Source of the DNA: Candidatus Dormiibacterota bacterium
Lineage (GTDB): Bacteria > Chloroflexota > Dormibacteria > Aeolococcales > Bog-877
Direction: 5' to 3'
Length of the DNA stretch: 64,000 bases
Assembly (NCBI GenBank): GCA_027313505.1
Contig: DAHVDN010000008.1
Location: 1-64,000 of the forward strand
Each line of letters opens with the position of its first letter. The first letter of the stretch is position 1. Below, in pieces: positions 9,211 through 18,745 of this stretch. The position numbers and the translations under genes are program-made. The notes under the pieces were generated by a model. That model was not told the origin of the DNA. It saw only the letters and a list, made by a program, of their open reading frames with translations, and did not search any database.

Positions 9211-11337
9211 ATGCTTCACACCAATCTACCGAAAGGCTCTAACTCAGGCGCCCACCGAAGGCGCGGCGGTCGACGCCGAGGCAACGCTGACTGGCGTCGG
9301 TGGGTCGGGATAGTGGGATTGGCCTCGGTGGCCGGAGCGGTCGTCCTGACGGTGCCCCTGACAGCTCTAGCGAGAGCATACAGCGCCCTACCAGCTGGGA
9401 ACCAGCTTCCTACGGACACTGTTGTCTACGGCCAGGGCGGGCAGGTGGTGGCAGACCTGCACCCCCCTGGTACCAGTCGGATACCGGTCCCAATCGATCA
9501 GATCGCGCCGGTTATGCGAAATGCCATAGTGGCGATCGAGGACCACAGCTTCTGGACCGCACCCAGCTTCGATGTGACTCGCATTCTGGAGGCCGGGGTC
9601 TTCGACATCATCCACCACAGCGCGGCGCAAGGGGCCAGCACCATCCCCGAGCAGGTAGCCAAGGTGCTCTACCTACACGACAACAAATCGATCAGCTACA
9701 AGATCAAGGAGATCCTCTACGGCAATGAGCTGACCAGTCGTCTCAGCAAGCCCCAGATCCTCGACGACTATCTCAATGACGTCTATTTCGGCCAGGGGGC
9801 AACGGGCGTGCAGGCAGCCGCGGAAACCTACTTCGGGGTGAGCGCCAGCCAGCTCACCGCGCCGCAGGCAACTCTCCTAGCCGGCCTCTTGCCAGCCCCA
9901 TCCTATCTGGACCCAATCACCAATCTCCCTGGGGCTCGCCTTCGCCAGCAGGAGGTGGTTGCCGCCATGGAAAAGTACCAGGGACTTGGAGCAACCCAGG
10001 CAGCGGCAATCCTGGCCAAGCCGCCGACACTCACCTCCGGCAGTGAAGCCCCGGTCGACAACGCTCCTTACTTCGTGGACCAGGTGAAGGGCTGGCTCCA
10101 GTCTCACTACGGGTCCGGATACTCGACGATGGGGCTGAGCGTGTACACCAGCCTCAATCTGGCTCTCAACGACGCTGCCCAGCAGATGGTGACCGCAGAC
10201 ATCGCCCGTCACCAAGCGATGCATATGACCGACGGAGCACTGGTCGCTGAGAACCCCGCCAACGGCCAGATTCAGGTGTGGGTGGGCGGTGCGGGCCCCT
10301 CGGTGCCTGGGGGTCAGATCGACATGGCAGCGGCCCCGAGGCAACCCGGGTCGACCTTCAAGCTCTACACCTATTCCGCGGCGCTGGCCAACCACACCAT
10401 CACCATGAACTCCCCGGTGCTCGACAGCCCGTTCTCATTACCGACGGGTGGCCCCAACGGAGGTCCCTTTGTGGTCAACGACTACGAGGGATCCTACGCC
10501 GGGGTGGTGCCGATCCAGGTGGCGCTGGGCAACTCACTGAACGTGCCCGCGGTGCGAGTCGAGCTAGCTGTTGGGATCCCAAAGGTCCTGGCCATGGCCA
10601 GGGCGATGGGAGTCACCACGCTGTCCGGACCAGCCTCCAGCTATGGCCCGAGCATGACTCTTGGAGCCTACCCCATCCCGCTTTGGGAGATCGCCCAGGC
10701 CGGGTCCGTCTTCGCCGCCCAGGGGGTGCTTCACCCGGCCTACTTCGTGCTGAAGGTGACCAACCAGAGAGGCACTGCCATATACACCCCTCAAACATCC
10801 GCCCAGCAGGTCGTGTCGACCCAGGTGGCCTACATCATGAATACCATCCTGTCGCGCAACAACAACCGGCTGCTGGCATTCGGATCGAACACGCCACTCC
10901 TGCTCAAGGGGCACGCCGCTGCTATCAAGACAGGGACTTCGAACAGCTACCGGGATAACCTCGCGGTCGGCTGGACCCCCACCCTGGTGGGGGCCGACTG
11001 GGTTGGTAACGCCAACGATGCTCCGATGTATGGAGGGGGGCTCAACGGGATTAGCGGAGCCGCGAGTCTGTGGAATCAGTTCATGGAATACGCTTTGGCC
11101 AACACCCCCAGCACCTGGTACCCCACTCCTGGGGGTCTCACCGCCCAGCAGAGCGGAGGCGAGGTCAACTATTACCTCCCGGGGACGGGGCCAACCTCCC
11201 AGATCCTTGGAGGCGGAACCGTGACCCCGTCGCCGAGCCCGGCGGTCACCCCCAGCCCCACTCCGACGACATCGCCAACTCCGACACCTTCGCCGACCCC
11301 CACGGGGAATAGTCCGCCCGTCACACCCACACCCTGA
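9211..11337 (+). CDS. Class A penicillin-binding protein (GT51 + transpeptidase)
   Basis: 708 residues from the ATG at 9211, chosen because a basic tail and one membrane helix follow directly (WVGIVGLASVAGAVVLTVPLTALA). GT51 domain: EDHSFW (catalytic Glu about 110), STIPEQVAK (canonical STITQQ(L/V)xK), YLNDVYFGQGATGVQAAAETYFG. Transpeptidase domain: GSTFK (SxxK, about 381), SLN (about 443), KTGTS (about 573). The C-terminus is a Pro/Thr/Ser-rich tail (PSPTPTTSPTP-type) likely spanning the wall. It polymerises and cross-links peptidoglycan outside the membrane. The usual HxGxD after the ED motif is altered (TAPSFD), which may affect glycosyltransferase activity. Confidence 0.92.
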   Translation: MLHTNLPKGSNSGAHRRRGGRRRGNADWRRWVGIVGLASVAGAVVLTVPLTALARAYSALPAGNQLPTDTVVYGQGGQVVADLHPPGTSRIPVPIDQIAPVMRNAIVAIEDHSFWTAPSFDVTRILEAGVFDIIHHSAAQGASTIPEQVAKVLYLHDNKSISYKIKEILYGNELTSRLSKPQILDDYLNDVYFGQGATGVQAAAETYFGVSASQLTAPQATLLAGLLPAPSYLDPITNLPGARLRQQEVVAAMEKYQGLGATQAAAILAKPPTLTSGSEAPVDNAPYFVDQVKGWLQSHYGSGYSTMGLSVYTSLNLALNDAAQQMVTADIARHQAMHMTDGALVAENPANGQIQVWVGGAGPSVPGGQIDMAAAPRQPGSTFKLYTYSAALANHTITMNSPVLDSPFSLPTGGPNGGPFVVNDYEGSYAGVVPIQVALGNSLNVPAVRVELAVGIPKVLAMARAMGVTTLSGPASSYGPSMTLGAYPIPLWEIAQAGSVFAAQGVLHPAYFVLKVTNQRGTAIYTPQTSAQQVVSTQVAYIMNTILSRNNNRLLAFGSNTPLLLKGHAAAIKTGTSNSYRDNLAVGWTPTLVGADWVGNANDAPMYGGGLNGISGAASLWNQFMEYALANTPSTWYPTPGGLTAQQSGGEVNYYLPGTGPTSQILGGGTVTPSPSPAVTPSPTPTTSPTPTPSPTPTGNSPPVTPTP

Positions 11338-11343
11338 CCGAAG

Positions 11344-11829
11344 TCAGCGACCGACGGCGGCCTCGGCCAGCGACAGGGCGAGCTCTCGGTTCGGCCGCAC
11401 ATTCTGCATCTCTCCGGCGCTGGCCAGGGCGTCTCCGACGCAGGCCAAGAGCTGATCCGCACGAAAGGGCTTGGCAAGGTAGTCGAAACCTCCAGCCAGC
11501 ATCTCCATGCGCACTGCCACCGGAGGTTGACGGCCACTTGTGAAGATGACCGGGGTCCACCCCCAGCCCGACTTCGCCAGCAAGCGTCGGCAAAGCTCAA
11601 AGGCACCCGTCTCCATCAGATTCAGATCAAGGATGACACAGGAGAACGGCCCCTGCCGGGCCTGGTTCAGAGCTCCACGAGAGGACTCGGCCTCAACCAC
11701 CTGGAAACTGAGTCGCCTCAGGATGGCGACGGTGGTCGTGCGGGACAGCTGATCTCGGTCGGCGACTAGGATCGTGCGGTCGGTGGAGGGCCGCCTCGGC
11801 GGTCGCTGGGTCCCCGCTGAAGCTGGCAT
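11344..11829 (-). CDS. Single-domain response regulator (receiver)
   Basis: 161 residues from the ATG at 11829 (MPASAGTQ); the ORF track's longer start adds an unstructured Arg-rich leader. The CheY-like receiver has acidic residues in TILVADRDQ, the phospho-acceptor Asp in CVILDLNL, the conserved Thr/Ser in VIFTSG and the Lys in YLAKPF. There is no output domain, only about 30 extra residues. No histidine kinase is adjacent. It converges on the penicillin-binding gene (6 bp apart) and diverges from the type IV secretion operon. Confidence 0.85.
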   Translation of the reverse strand: MPASAGTQRPPRRPSTDRTILVADRDQLSRTTTVAILRRLSFQVVEAESSRGALNQARQGPFSCVILDLNLMETGAFELCRRLLAKSGWGWTPVIFTSGRQPPVAVRMEMLAGGFDYLAKPFRADQLLACVGDALASAGEMQNVRPNRELALSLAEAAVGR

Positions 11830-11982
11830 CCAGGTCAGTCTAGACACGTGTCCCGGCCTACTTGTGCAAGTTCCTGCACCGTTCCGGCTATGGCCTGTAA
11901 CACTCGAGCAACCGCTGAAAACAGGGCTGTCGCGCCGCCTAGGAGAGCCCGGGATGACCGCGTCAGCGGACTTGGTTAGAAG
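11830..11982. promoter_or_regulatory. Divergent control region of receiver and T4SS operon
   Basis: 153 bp separate the receiver gene (-) from the VirD4 gene (+). It contains the palindrome ACTTGTGCAAGT (11860-11871), a 5-2-5 inverted repeat that could be an operator for a dimeric regulator. No clear -35/-10 pair stands out. Confidence 0.3.
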
Positions 11983-13662
11983 ATGCCAAGACCGTCGGCG
12001 ACAGGTGGGTGGGACGGAGTTGTGCTTCCGTCCGCGGTGCTGGGCGCGGCCCTGGTCGCGATGGGGCTGACCCATCTGCTACGCCCCGGCGGGTCTCACC
12101 GCGGGGGAATCGGGGACAGCGGGGTCAGGCTCGCAGGTTCGGTCATGACTCAGGTCCCAGCCGTGGTCAGCTTGGGCATGGCATCGATCCTGCTCCTCAT
12201 GTTGACGGCTCTGGAACTGAAGAGCAAACGACTCCTTCGCCCTGGGGCCCTGGGCCGTGCCCGCCAAGCAACGCGCCGTGACCTGCGGGCATTTCGACCA
12301 CGGCGCCTGCATTCCCAGGAGCCGACCAGGCTGTTTCTGGGCACCCATGGCCGCACCCCGATTCAGCTTCCGGCCGAGGACCATCTCTTGGTACTGGGGC
12401 CAACCGGGTCCGGCAAGTCCAGCGGGTTGGCGATCCCGGCGATTCTGGAGTGGGCCGGGCCTGTGGTGGTGACCGACCCCAAGGGAGAGCTCCTGAGAGC
12501 CACTATCTCAGCCCGGTCCCAACTGGGGCCAGGAGCGGTATTCGCGCCACTGATGCGCCCGTCGGACCCGTGGAACCCCATTGCGTCAGTCCGGAGCTCC
12601 GAAGATGCGCTTCGGACATCCGGCTTCCTGATGGGTCGACCTCCTGAACGCGAACCCTTCTGGCACGACCTCGCTCTGCAGCTGTTGCATGGCCTTCTGG
12701 TAGAGGCTGCGACCCACCGGCTGACGCTGGCTGACCTGTTCGGCCTGCTCCAGACCGTACCTGGCGAAGAGCTGACATCTGAGATGGTGCATCCGGTCTC
12801 GAGAAGGTTGGTGCAGGGGGCATTGAGCGGTGGAGACCGGACGGCCATGGGTGTGGTCGCGACTTTGGTCGCGAAGCTGACGCCGTTCGGAACCGACACC
12901 ATCGCCGAGGCCACGTCCAGCAGCGCCTTCGATCCAGCCGGGCTGGCCGATGGGACGCTGAAGACTCTCTACTGCCTGGTGACCCCTCACGACGCACCGC
13001 TCGTTCGGGGCGTGACCAGTGCCCTCCTCGCCTGCTGCTGGCGAGCGCTCTACGCGGCCCCTCCTCGAGTACCGGTCCTCTTTGTCTTGGACGAGTTCGC
13101 CCAATTGACGCTGCTCTCCGAGCTCCCCGCGATGGTCCAGCTTGGACGATCTCAGGGAGTTCGCATGCTGCTGATGGCACAAGACCTTGCCTCGATCTCC
13201 TCCACGTACGGCGCAGAAGCCACGGCGGCGCTCTGGGCCAACTGCCGAACCAAACTGCTTCTCCCCGGCATCTCCGAGATCGAGCTGCTGGAGAAAGTGA
13301 GCAGGTTGGCTGGGTCGACCACACTCCATCGTTCAGACTCCGCAGAGCGCAAAGATCCGGTCGCGGCTCACCCGCTCCTGGCTGCTGACGAGGTGAGAAG
13401 GTTGGCAGACAACCGGGCACTGATCCTGCGCGGAAGCGATCAACCCGCAGTGATTCGCCAGCGCCGTTGGTACAACGTCCCTGCTCTGGCCAAACAGGTG
13501 GGCCTGCCACTAGAGGCGGCCTCCATCCCAAGACCGGCGGCGGGTAGGGCGCTCTCGCAATGGGGAGGGGGTGCTAAGCGTCTTCCGTGGTCGCAGGGGT
13601 CTGCAGACTTGGTGGGGGGCCCTGGGCAGCCGGTGGAGTGCACCACCAGAGTTTCAGCCTGA
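11983..13662 (+). CDS. VirD4/TraG-type coupling ATPase
   Basis: 559 residues. Two N-terminal membrane helices (about residues 10-30 and 55-75) are followed by a cytosolic RecA-like motor. Walker A is GPTGSGKSSG (about 139), followed by VVTDPKGELL as in T4CPs. Walker B is VLFVLDEFAQL (about 365), with a QDLASISSTYG sensor motif. VirD4/TraG proteins receive substrate, usually a relaxase-DNA complex or effector proteins, and feed it to the T4SS channel. It is the first gene of an operon of VirB-like genes. The stop overlaps the next ATG (TGATG). No relaxase gene is nearby, so the substrate is unknown. Confidence 0.9.
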   Translation: MPRPSATGGWDGVVLPSAVLGAALVAMGLTHLLRPGGSHRGGIGDSGVRLAGSVMTQVPAVVSLGMASILLLMLTALELKSKRLLRPGALGRARQATRRDLRAFRPRRLHSQEPTRLFLGTHGRTPIQLPAEDHLLVLGPTGSGKSSGLAIPAILEWAGPVVVTDPKGELLRATISARSQLGPGAVFAPLMRPSDPWNPIASVRSSEDALRTSGFLMGRPPEREPFWHDLALQLLHGLLVEAATHRLTLADLFGLLQTVPGEELTSEMVHPVSRRLVQGALSGGDRTAMGVVATLVAKLTPFGTDTIAEATSSSAFDPAGLADGTLKTLYCLVTPHDAPLVRGVTSALLACCWRALYAAPPRVPVLFVLDEFAQLTLLSELPAMVQLGRSQGVRMLLMAQDLASISSTYGAEATAALWANCRTKLLLPGISEIELLEKVSRLAGSTTLHRSDSAERKDPVAAHPLLAADEVRRLADNRALILRGSDQPAVIRQRRWYNVPALAKQVGLPLEAASIPRPAAGRALSQWGGGAKRLPWSQGSADLVGGPGQPVECTTRVSA

Positions 13663-13946
13663 TGGTCTGGGCAACCTTCGCCACCGGGCTGAACAACATC
13701 ATCCATACAGTCACAGCGCTGGCGCTGGGGGCTGTGGCTGTGCTCTGCCTCAGCTTTGCCGCGATCAGATACATGACCTCCCTTGACAACAGCCAGCGCC
13801 GGGCCGCGGCCATTCAGGGATTGATCACAGTCCTCTTAGGGGTGCTGCTGCTGGTCAACGAAGGGGCCATTCTCAGCTTCGTCGAGGGGCTTTCCGGCAG
13901 CAGCACGGCATGTGCCACCAGCAGCTGCTCATCGACCGCCCCCTGA
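13662..13946 (+). CDS. VirB2-like small two-helix membrane protein
   Basis: 94 residues from the ATG at 13662, overlapping the virD4-like stop; the track's upstream start would lie inside virD4. Two hydrophobic helices (TVTALALGAVAVLCLSFAAIRYM and GLITVLLGVLLLVNEGAIL) flank a charged loop (DNSQRRAA), the layout of VirB2/TrbC pilins and Gram-positive pilin-like subunits. There is no long cleavable signal peptide. A Ser/Cys-rich tail (CATSSCSS) follows. By position it should be a pilin or channel subunit. It overlaps the following gene by 37 nt. Confidence 0.65.
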   Translation: MVWATFATGLNNIIHTVTALALGAVAVLCLSFAAIRYMTSLDNSQRRAAAIQGLITVLLGVLLLVNEGAILSFVEGLSGSSTACATSSCSSTAP

Positions 13947-16114
13947 GCCAGGGTCCATCCGTTCGAAGCTGGGTGATCCTGGCATCGGCCGCGGCGTCAA
14001 TCGCTTGGACGACCGGCGCCGCCCGAGGGGTCGTTGCCGCGAGCACCGGGCAGGCCTCCTCGCCGAGCCCCCCCTCAGCTGCAGCGTCAGCAGGGGCGAG
14101 CAATTCCAGCCAGCAGTGCGGTGGAATCACCGACCCCTTCTGCTACATCATCGATGCCTTCATCTCTGGCCCGGTCGCCATCATGGGCAGCCTCGACGGC
14201 AGCCCCGATCCCTCAAGCATCAACCCTGTCACCGGAGCCGTCACCAAGGGTCCTTGGCGGTTGATTACGACACTGGTAGGCACCAACCCGGTGGTGGACA
14301 ACTACGACGGCAGCCTTGGAGAGCCAGGGCACCAATGCGGCGTCAGGGGCTGCATCCCCTGGGTGCAGCAATTGAACTCGATCTTGACTCCGCTGACGCT
14401 GAGCCTGCTGGTCTTGGCCTTCGCGGTTCAGGCGTCCCTATTTATGGTAGGGCAGGAGTTCAACCTCAAAGCGGGGATCGTGCCGTGCCTCGTGGCGGCT
14501 GGGGTCCTGGGAGCCGGCCTGCCCTTGCACCTGGCGGGCCGGGTCATCGACGCGGGCAGCTGGCTCTCACAGGGGCTCCTACAGACCTCGTTCCGCCAGC
14601 TGGGTGCCCACTCTCCGCAACCTCTCGACATGATGACGGTTCTGGCCATGACCGCCTACTGTCCGGAGGACAGCCCGATCCTGCACCCGGGAATCCACAT
14701 CTCGATGCCAGGGCCAGCACCGAGGCAACAGGTGCTCGTGGACCCTTGGATGGATCCACATTTCACGCAATCCCACTGCATAAGCTCAAACAGCGCTGAC
14801 TTCACCAAAGAGGTGCTCGACCGAAGTGAGAACTTCTTCGGGCCGCCATTGCATGACGCCAATTGCGATCGGGGAGGGCAAAGTCCCGGCCAGCCGCTCT
14901 GCACCAACACGGATAACCAGGTCAACAACAACCAGAACCAGGACTGCCTGGAAGGAAGTGGGAGCCCGGATATCGGTTCCGAGCAACTCAACTTGCTGCC
15001 GCTCCCTGGTGAGCCGCGCGCCGGTAACGGGCAGAGCCCAGCCGACTGTCGATACGCCGACATCTACTGGGGGACCTCGCCTACGTTCACCGACCTCTGG
15101 AGCGGGGTCGGCCCACATGGCCGAAACGGATACGACGCTCCTGATGGAATCCAGGGGATGGTGGCGTTCACTGCTCTGACCTTGCTGGGCCTATGGCTGG
15201 CCTTGACCTATCTCGCCCGCTACATCGTTCTCTCGCTCTTGGCGGGTTGCTCTAGCCTGGCGTTCCTGTTCCTGGCCCTTCCTGGCGGCCGGTCGCTCTT
15301 CAACCGCTACTGGCGGACTGTTGCGGAGCTCTCGGCGGTAGTGCTAGTCCAAACCCTCATCTTCCTGGTGTTTGTCGCTGTCGTCTCGACCGTCTCGGGG
15401 CTGGCCCCCCTTAGCCCAACCTCCACCTGCCCTCTGATCTCGCAAACTATGGCTCACAACTGCTCCGCCGCCACTCACGGCATCTTGGCCGAGGTCGGCA
15501 GCGGCGACCCGGGTGACCAGTTCGCCAAGTGTCTGCTGGCGATCGTGACTGTCTGGCTGATGCTTGAGGTCCCAAGACGAATAAGTCGCGGCGAGATGTC
15601 CACGTCTCACAGCGTGCGGACGCTGGTATCTGCTTCTGGCGGCCTCATGCTGGGTGGCGCTCTGCTAGCCCGGTCCCAGGTGTCCCCCAGAGCCGCCCGC
15701 TTCGGAGCCCAGTTCGGTCCGGTACTGAGATCGGCTGTCGGGCTTCCGACTGAAGCGGATCAACGCCGGGCCGAGATGCTGGAGACCATCGAGATGACCC
15801 AGCCCGCAAGCTGGCCCGCGCTGCCTGGCCGGGAGTCCAGGGAGCAGTTCATCGGTCGGGCCGTGGTGACAAGGCCAGCCAACGAGGACGAACTGGCGCG
15901 AGTGCTCAGTCTGGGAGGACCGATGCTGGCTCGGCTCCGCGCGCAGGCGAGAGCGGGTGAGGGAGGGGAGGAACTGACCCGCGTCGGTGGGGACTATGTT
16001 CGCGCTCACGGACGTTCAGTTCACCAGCTCGATGTCGCGTACCTCAATGCCGTTCGTCGAGGGCGCCTTCGACCTGAGCCGGGGTCGAGACCGGACTCTA
16101 GAGCTGATGGATGA
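13910..16114 (+). CDS. TrbL/VirB6-like polytopic membrane protein
   Basis: 734 residues. An N-terminal hydrophobic, signal-like segment (about 20-45) is followed by two helices (LTLSLLVLAFAVQASLFMV, GIVPCLVAAGVLGAGLPL). A large cysteine- and proline-containing extracytoplasmic loop spans about 230-400. Then comes a cluster of helices (GMVAFTALTLLGLWLALTYLARYIVLSLLAGCSSLAFLFL and LIFLVFVAVVS) and a cytosolic tail of about 170 residues. This architecture fits the TrbL/VirB6 inner-membrane channel component. A GTG at 13973 is an alternative start that would begin just before the signal-like segment. The big Cys-rich loop is unusual for VirB6. Confidence 0.7.
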   Translation: MCHQQLLIDRPLSQGPSVRSWVILASAAASIAWTTGAARGVVAASTGQASSPSPPSAAASAGASNSSQQCGGITDPFCYIIDAFISGPVAIMGSLDGSPDPSSINPVTGAVTKGPWRLITTLVGTNPVVDNYDGSLGEPGHQCGVRGCIPWVQQLNSILTPLTLSLLVLAFAVQASLFMVGQEFNLKAGIVPCLVAAGVLGAGLPLHLAGRVIDAGSWLSQGLLQTSFRQLGAHSPQPLDMMTVLAMTAYCPEDSPILHPGIHISMPGPAPRQQVLVDPWMDPHFTQSHCISSNSADFTKEVLDRSENFFGPPLHDANCDRGGQSPGQPLCTNTDNQVNNNQNQDCLEGSGSPDIGSEQLNLLPLPGEPRAGNGQSPADCRYADIYWGTSPTFTDLWSGVGPHGRNGYDAPDGIQGMVAFTALTLLGLWLALTYLARYIVLSLLAGCSSLAFLFLALPGGRSLFNRYWRTVAELSAVVLVQTLIFLVFVAVVSTVSGLAPLSPTSTCPLISQTMAHNCSAATHGILAEVGSGDPGDQFAKCLLAIVTVWLMLEVPRRISRGEMSTSHSVRTLVSASGGLMLGGALLARSQVSPRAARFGAQFGPVLRSAVGLPTEADQRRAEMLETIEMTQPASWPALPGRESREQFIGRAVVTRPANEDELARVLSLGGPMLARLRAQARAGEGGEELTRVGGDYVRAHGRSVHQLDVAYLNAVRRGRLRPEPGSRPDSRADG

Positions 16115-16470
16115 CGCAAGCTGAAGTTCCGCAGCCGATCTCCGCGATCCCTGCGCGCTGGGGACGGTTCACGGCTGCCCAACTGGGCTGGATGGTGATA
16201 GCGGTCTGCCCCCTGTACCTCTCGATCCGCGGCCATCTCCCGGCCCTGCCGATGCTCCTCGCCACTTCTCCGTGGATAACAACCGCCACCGCAATGGCAT
16301 TCGGCCGACTTCAGGGTCGGCGACTGGACGCCTTCACCGCCGACTGGGTGTTGTACCGGTTGCAAAGTAAGCGCCTCGACCACCCGGACTCCGGACAAAA
16401 CATCTCGGACCGCAGTTTTGTGGTTGTGGATCGGGCCCGGTGTCGTCCAATCCCCTGGGATCGGTCATGA
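16111..16470 (+). CDS. PrgI-family (VirB3-like) membrane protein
   Basis: 119 residues. It matches the PrgI pattern: a short polar N-terminus with ISAIPARWGRFTAAQL, two helices (GWMVIAVCPLYLSI and PALPMLLATSPWITTATAMAF), then a GRxxGRRLDAFTADWVLYR block. PrgI proteins partner VirB4-type ATPases in Gram-positive T4SSs. It starts with a 4-nt overlap with the preceding stop and is followed directly by virB4, the order expected for virB3-virB4 pairs. Confidence 0.8.
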   Translation: MTQAEVPQPISAIPARWGRFTAAQLGWMVIAVCPLYLSIRGHLPALPMLLATSPWITTATAMAFGRLQGRRLDAFTADWVLYRLQSKRLDHPDSGQNISDRSFVVVDRARCRPIPWDRS

Positions 16471-18743
16471 GATCAGTCTCCGAGTCCAGGAGATCGACAG
16501 CTAGCCTCGTGGACGTCATCTCTATTGATGGAGGGGTGGCAACCCTGCGATCTGGGGAGCTGCGCGCGGCCGTCGAAATTGACCCGGTCAACCTGGCGCT
16601 CCAACCTGAGAGCGTGAAGACCGACATATGGCGAAAGTATCGCCAGGTGCTGGTTGGCTTGGGCGGACCTGTGTCCCTTCACACAATCTCCCAGCCCCTG
16701 ACCACCACGGGGCGCCCACCCGCCACGACTGGGGCCCTGGCCGAGACTGAGGTCGAATTTCGATCCAGCCTGGTCCAGGGCAGGCGCATCCAATCGCAGC
16801 GACATTTGGCAGTCGTTTGGGGCCCGGGCGAAACTCCTGGAAGAGGCCGGATGGAGCGTCTGGGGTTGCGCGGGACTGGCGCATACCGTCCGGCAACAGT
16901 GAGCCTCGAGCACCGGTGCCAGGCGCTCATCGGAGGACTCGCAAGAGTTGGGCTGTCGTCCCGGCGGCTGGATGACGGCGCCTGGTTTTCAATCCTGCAG
17001 AGCTGCACGGGAGGGCGCAGTGGTCGGATGCCTCCTGACTTCCCAAGTTGGCTCGCACCGGGACACGTGGTCCTTAGACCCCAAGTACTTGAGGTCGACC
17101 GGCACTTCTGTAAGACCTTGGTCATTGCTGGGCTGCCGCGGCGGTTGACAACCGGTTGGCTGGCACCGCTTGTACTGACGCCTCCCTGCACACTCCGCCT
17201 GGTCCAGCACATCCATCCGGTCGGCAAGCTCGCCAGCCTTGCGCACCTGCGTCGTCGCATCCGCACCTTTGAGACCAGCCTCCAGGTCGATCGTCTGCGC
17301 GGCCAGCGCCCAGATCGCGGGACGGAGGCGGCGCTGGGAGACGCCATGGAACTGGAGGAGCGCGTGCTTCTCGAAGAGGAGCGGTTGTTCCGTCTGGGGA
17401 TCGCGGTCACCCTCGAATCCGATTCGCGGACTGAGTTGGAGGACAGCTGGAATCAGATCCTGGCGACTTTGGCGGAGATGGGAAGTGGAGTAACGCCGCT
17501 GACTCACCGACAGCCCGATGGATGGAGGACGACGCTCCCCGCCGGCGTCGATCCGGTGGGGTGGAGCCGGGACATGACGGGAAGCGCCCTGGCCACCTGC
17601 CTTCCGTTCATTCGCGCCGGCTTGTCCGGGAGCGACGGCGTCCTCCTGGGACCGAGCCTGGTATCCCGCGAGTTGATATTGGTGGACCTGTTCTCCGCCC
17701 AGAATCCAAACTTCAACCTGATTGTCCTCGGCACTTCCGGCGCCGGGAAGTCCTTCACGGCCAAGTTGCTGACCGCTCGGCTGGCACTTCAGGGTGCTCG
17801 CGTGCGCTGCCTGGACCCGGCGGGCGAATACCAGGCCATCACCTCCCTGCTGCGGGGGCGGTCAACGCTCCTGGGTAGACGGCCGCGGTCTGGGCTGAAT
17901 GCCATGGGCCCACCCTGCGGCCCGGCTCCGCAGATGGCCGAGCTCCGCGCCGCATTGGTGCTTCCGGTCATCGAGAAATTGGTCGTGGGCCCGAGGACCC
18001 GCGGGGTACTCCCAGATGCCGATGCTGAGCGGTTAGAGAGAGCGGTGGTGCGGGTCATCGGACAGGACCCCGAACGATGCGACCTTAACGACCTGGTCGG
18101 AGAGCTTGAGCGAGCAGGAGACCAGCAGATCGCCGCCAGGCTCAGCCGCTTCACAACGGGCGTAGACCTCGGCTTCTTCGATGGCGGTCCCTCGGTGGGA
18201 CAACCTCAGGTCGCCACCATCTCGCTCCGGAACCTTCAACGAGATCGCGAGCACCTTTTGGCGGCGCTGATGCAGCTGGTCTTGGTCCACCTAGAGGCGG
18301 AGCTGGCGGCCGCAGCTGGCGTGCCCCACCTCCTCGTGGTTGACGAGGCTGAGGTCCTCTTGGCCTCAGCCGCAGCGGCAACCGCGCTCGAGAGACTCAC
18401 GCGACGGCTGCGAAAGTTGGGCGCCGGGTTGATGGTGATCTCCCAAGTGGTGGAAGACTTCCTCACCTCCCCGGTCGGCAACGTGATCATCCGCAACTGC
18501 CATACCAAGGTGCTGCTTCGCCAGGAGGCTGTGGCGATCCCGGCAGTTCAGAAGGCCTTTGACCTTTCGGAGGTTGAGTGCGAGCTGCTGGTGTCGGCTC
18601 AGCCCGGGTGTGGTCTCATCCTGGTCGGACGAGAGCGGGCGGCCTTCTCCGGCGCCGCGCCACCCGAGTGGTTGGGGGCTCTGGGGACCAGCGCGCTAGG
18701 CCCGGAACAGCCCTCGGCGAACGGTACTGCGACGGCCCGCTGA
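16467..18743 (+). CDS. VirB4-like T4SS ATPase
   Basis: 758 residues from the ATG at 16467, which overlaps the PrgI stop as ATGA; the track's start at 16440 is 27 nt earlier. The N-terminal half is the VirB4/TraC accessory domain and the C-terminal half the motor. Walker A is GTSGAGKSFTAK (about 422), followed by VRCLDPAGEY. Walker B is HLLVVDEAEVL (about 621), with the ISQVVEDFL motif. VirB4 energises pilus or substrate transport at the cytosolic face. It is about 90 residues longer than the second VirB4-like protein at 35.5 kb and clearly divergent from it. Confidence 0.88.
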   Translation: MRSVSESRRSTASLVDVISIDGGVATLRSGELRAAVEIDPVNLALQPESVKTDIWRKYRQVLVGLGGPVSLHTISQPLTTTGRPPATTGALAETEVEFRSSLVQGRRIQSQRHLAVVWGPGETPGRGRMERLGLRGTGAYRPATVSLEHRCQALIGGLARVGLSSRRLDDGAWFSILQSCTGGRSGRMPPDFPSWLAPGHVVLRPQVLEVDRHFCKTLVIAGLPRRLTTGWLAPLVLTPPCTLRLVQHIHPVGKLASLAHLRRRIRTFETSLQVDRLRGQRPDRGTEAALGDAMELEERVLLEEERLFRLGIAVTLESDSRTELEDSWNQILATLAEMGSGVTPLTHRQPDGWRTTLPAGVDPVGWSRDMTGSALATCLPFIRAGLSGSDGVLLGPSLVSRELILVDLFSAQNPNFNLIVLGTSGAGKSFTAKLLTARLALQGARVRCLDPAGEYQAITSLLRGRSTLLGRRPRSGLNAMGPPCGPAPQMAELRAALVLPVIEKLVVGPRTRGVLPDADAERLERAVVRVIGQDPERCDLNDLVGELERAGDQQIAARLSRFTTGVDLGFFDGGPSVGQPQVATISLRNLQRDREHLLAALMQLVLVHLEAELAAAAGVPHLLVVDEAEVLLASAAAATALERLTRRLRKLGAGLMVISQVVEDFLTSPVGNVIIRNCHTKVLLRQEAVAIPAVQKAFDLSEVECELLVSAQPGCGLILVGRERAAFSGAAPPEWLGALGTSALGPEQPSANGTATAR

Positions 18744-18745
18744 GG

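Noticed and set aside
8949-9212. 87-aa minus-strand ORF overlapping the next ATG by 11 nt
   Set aside because: The overlap is suggestive, but the N-terminal half lies over the divergent PBP leader and no start, motif or signal is convincing.
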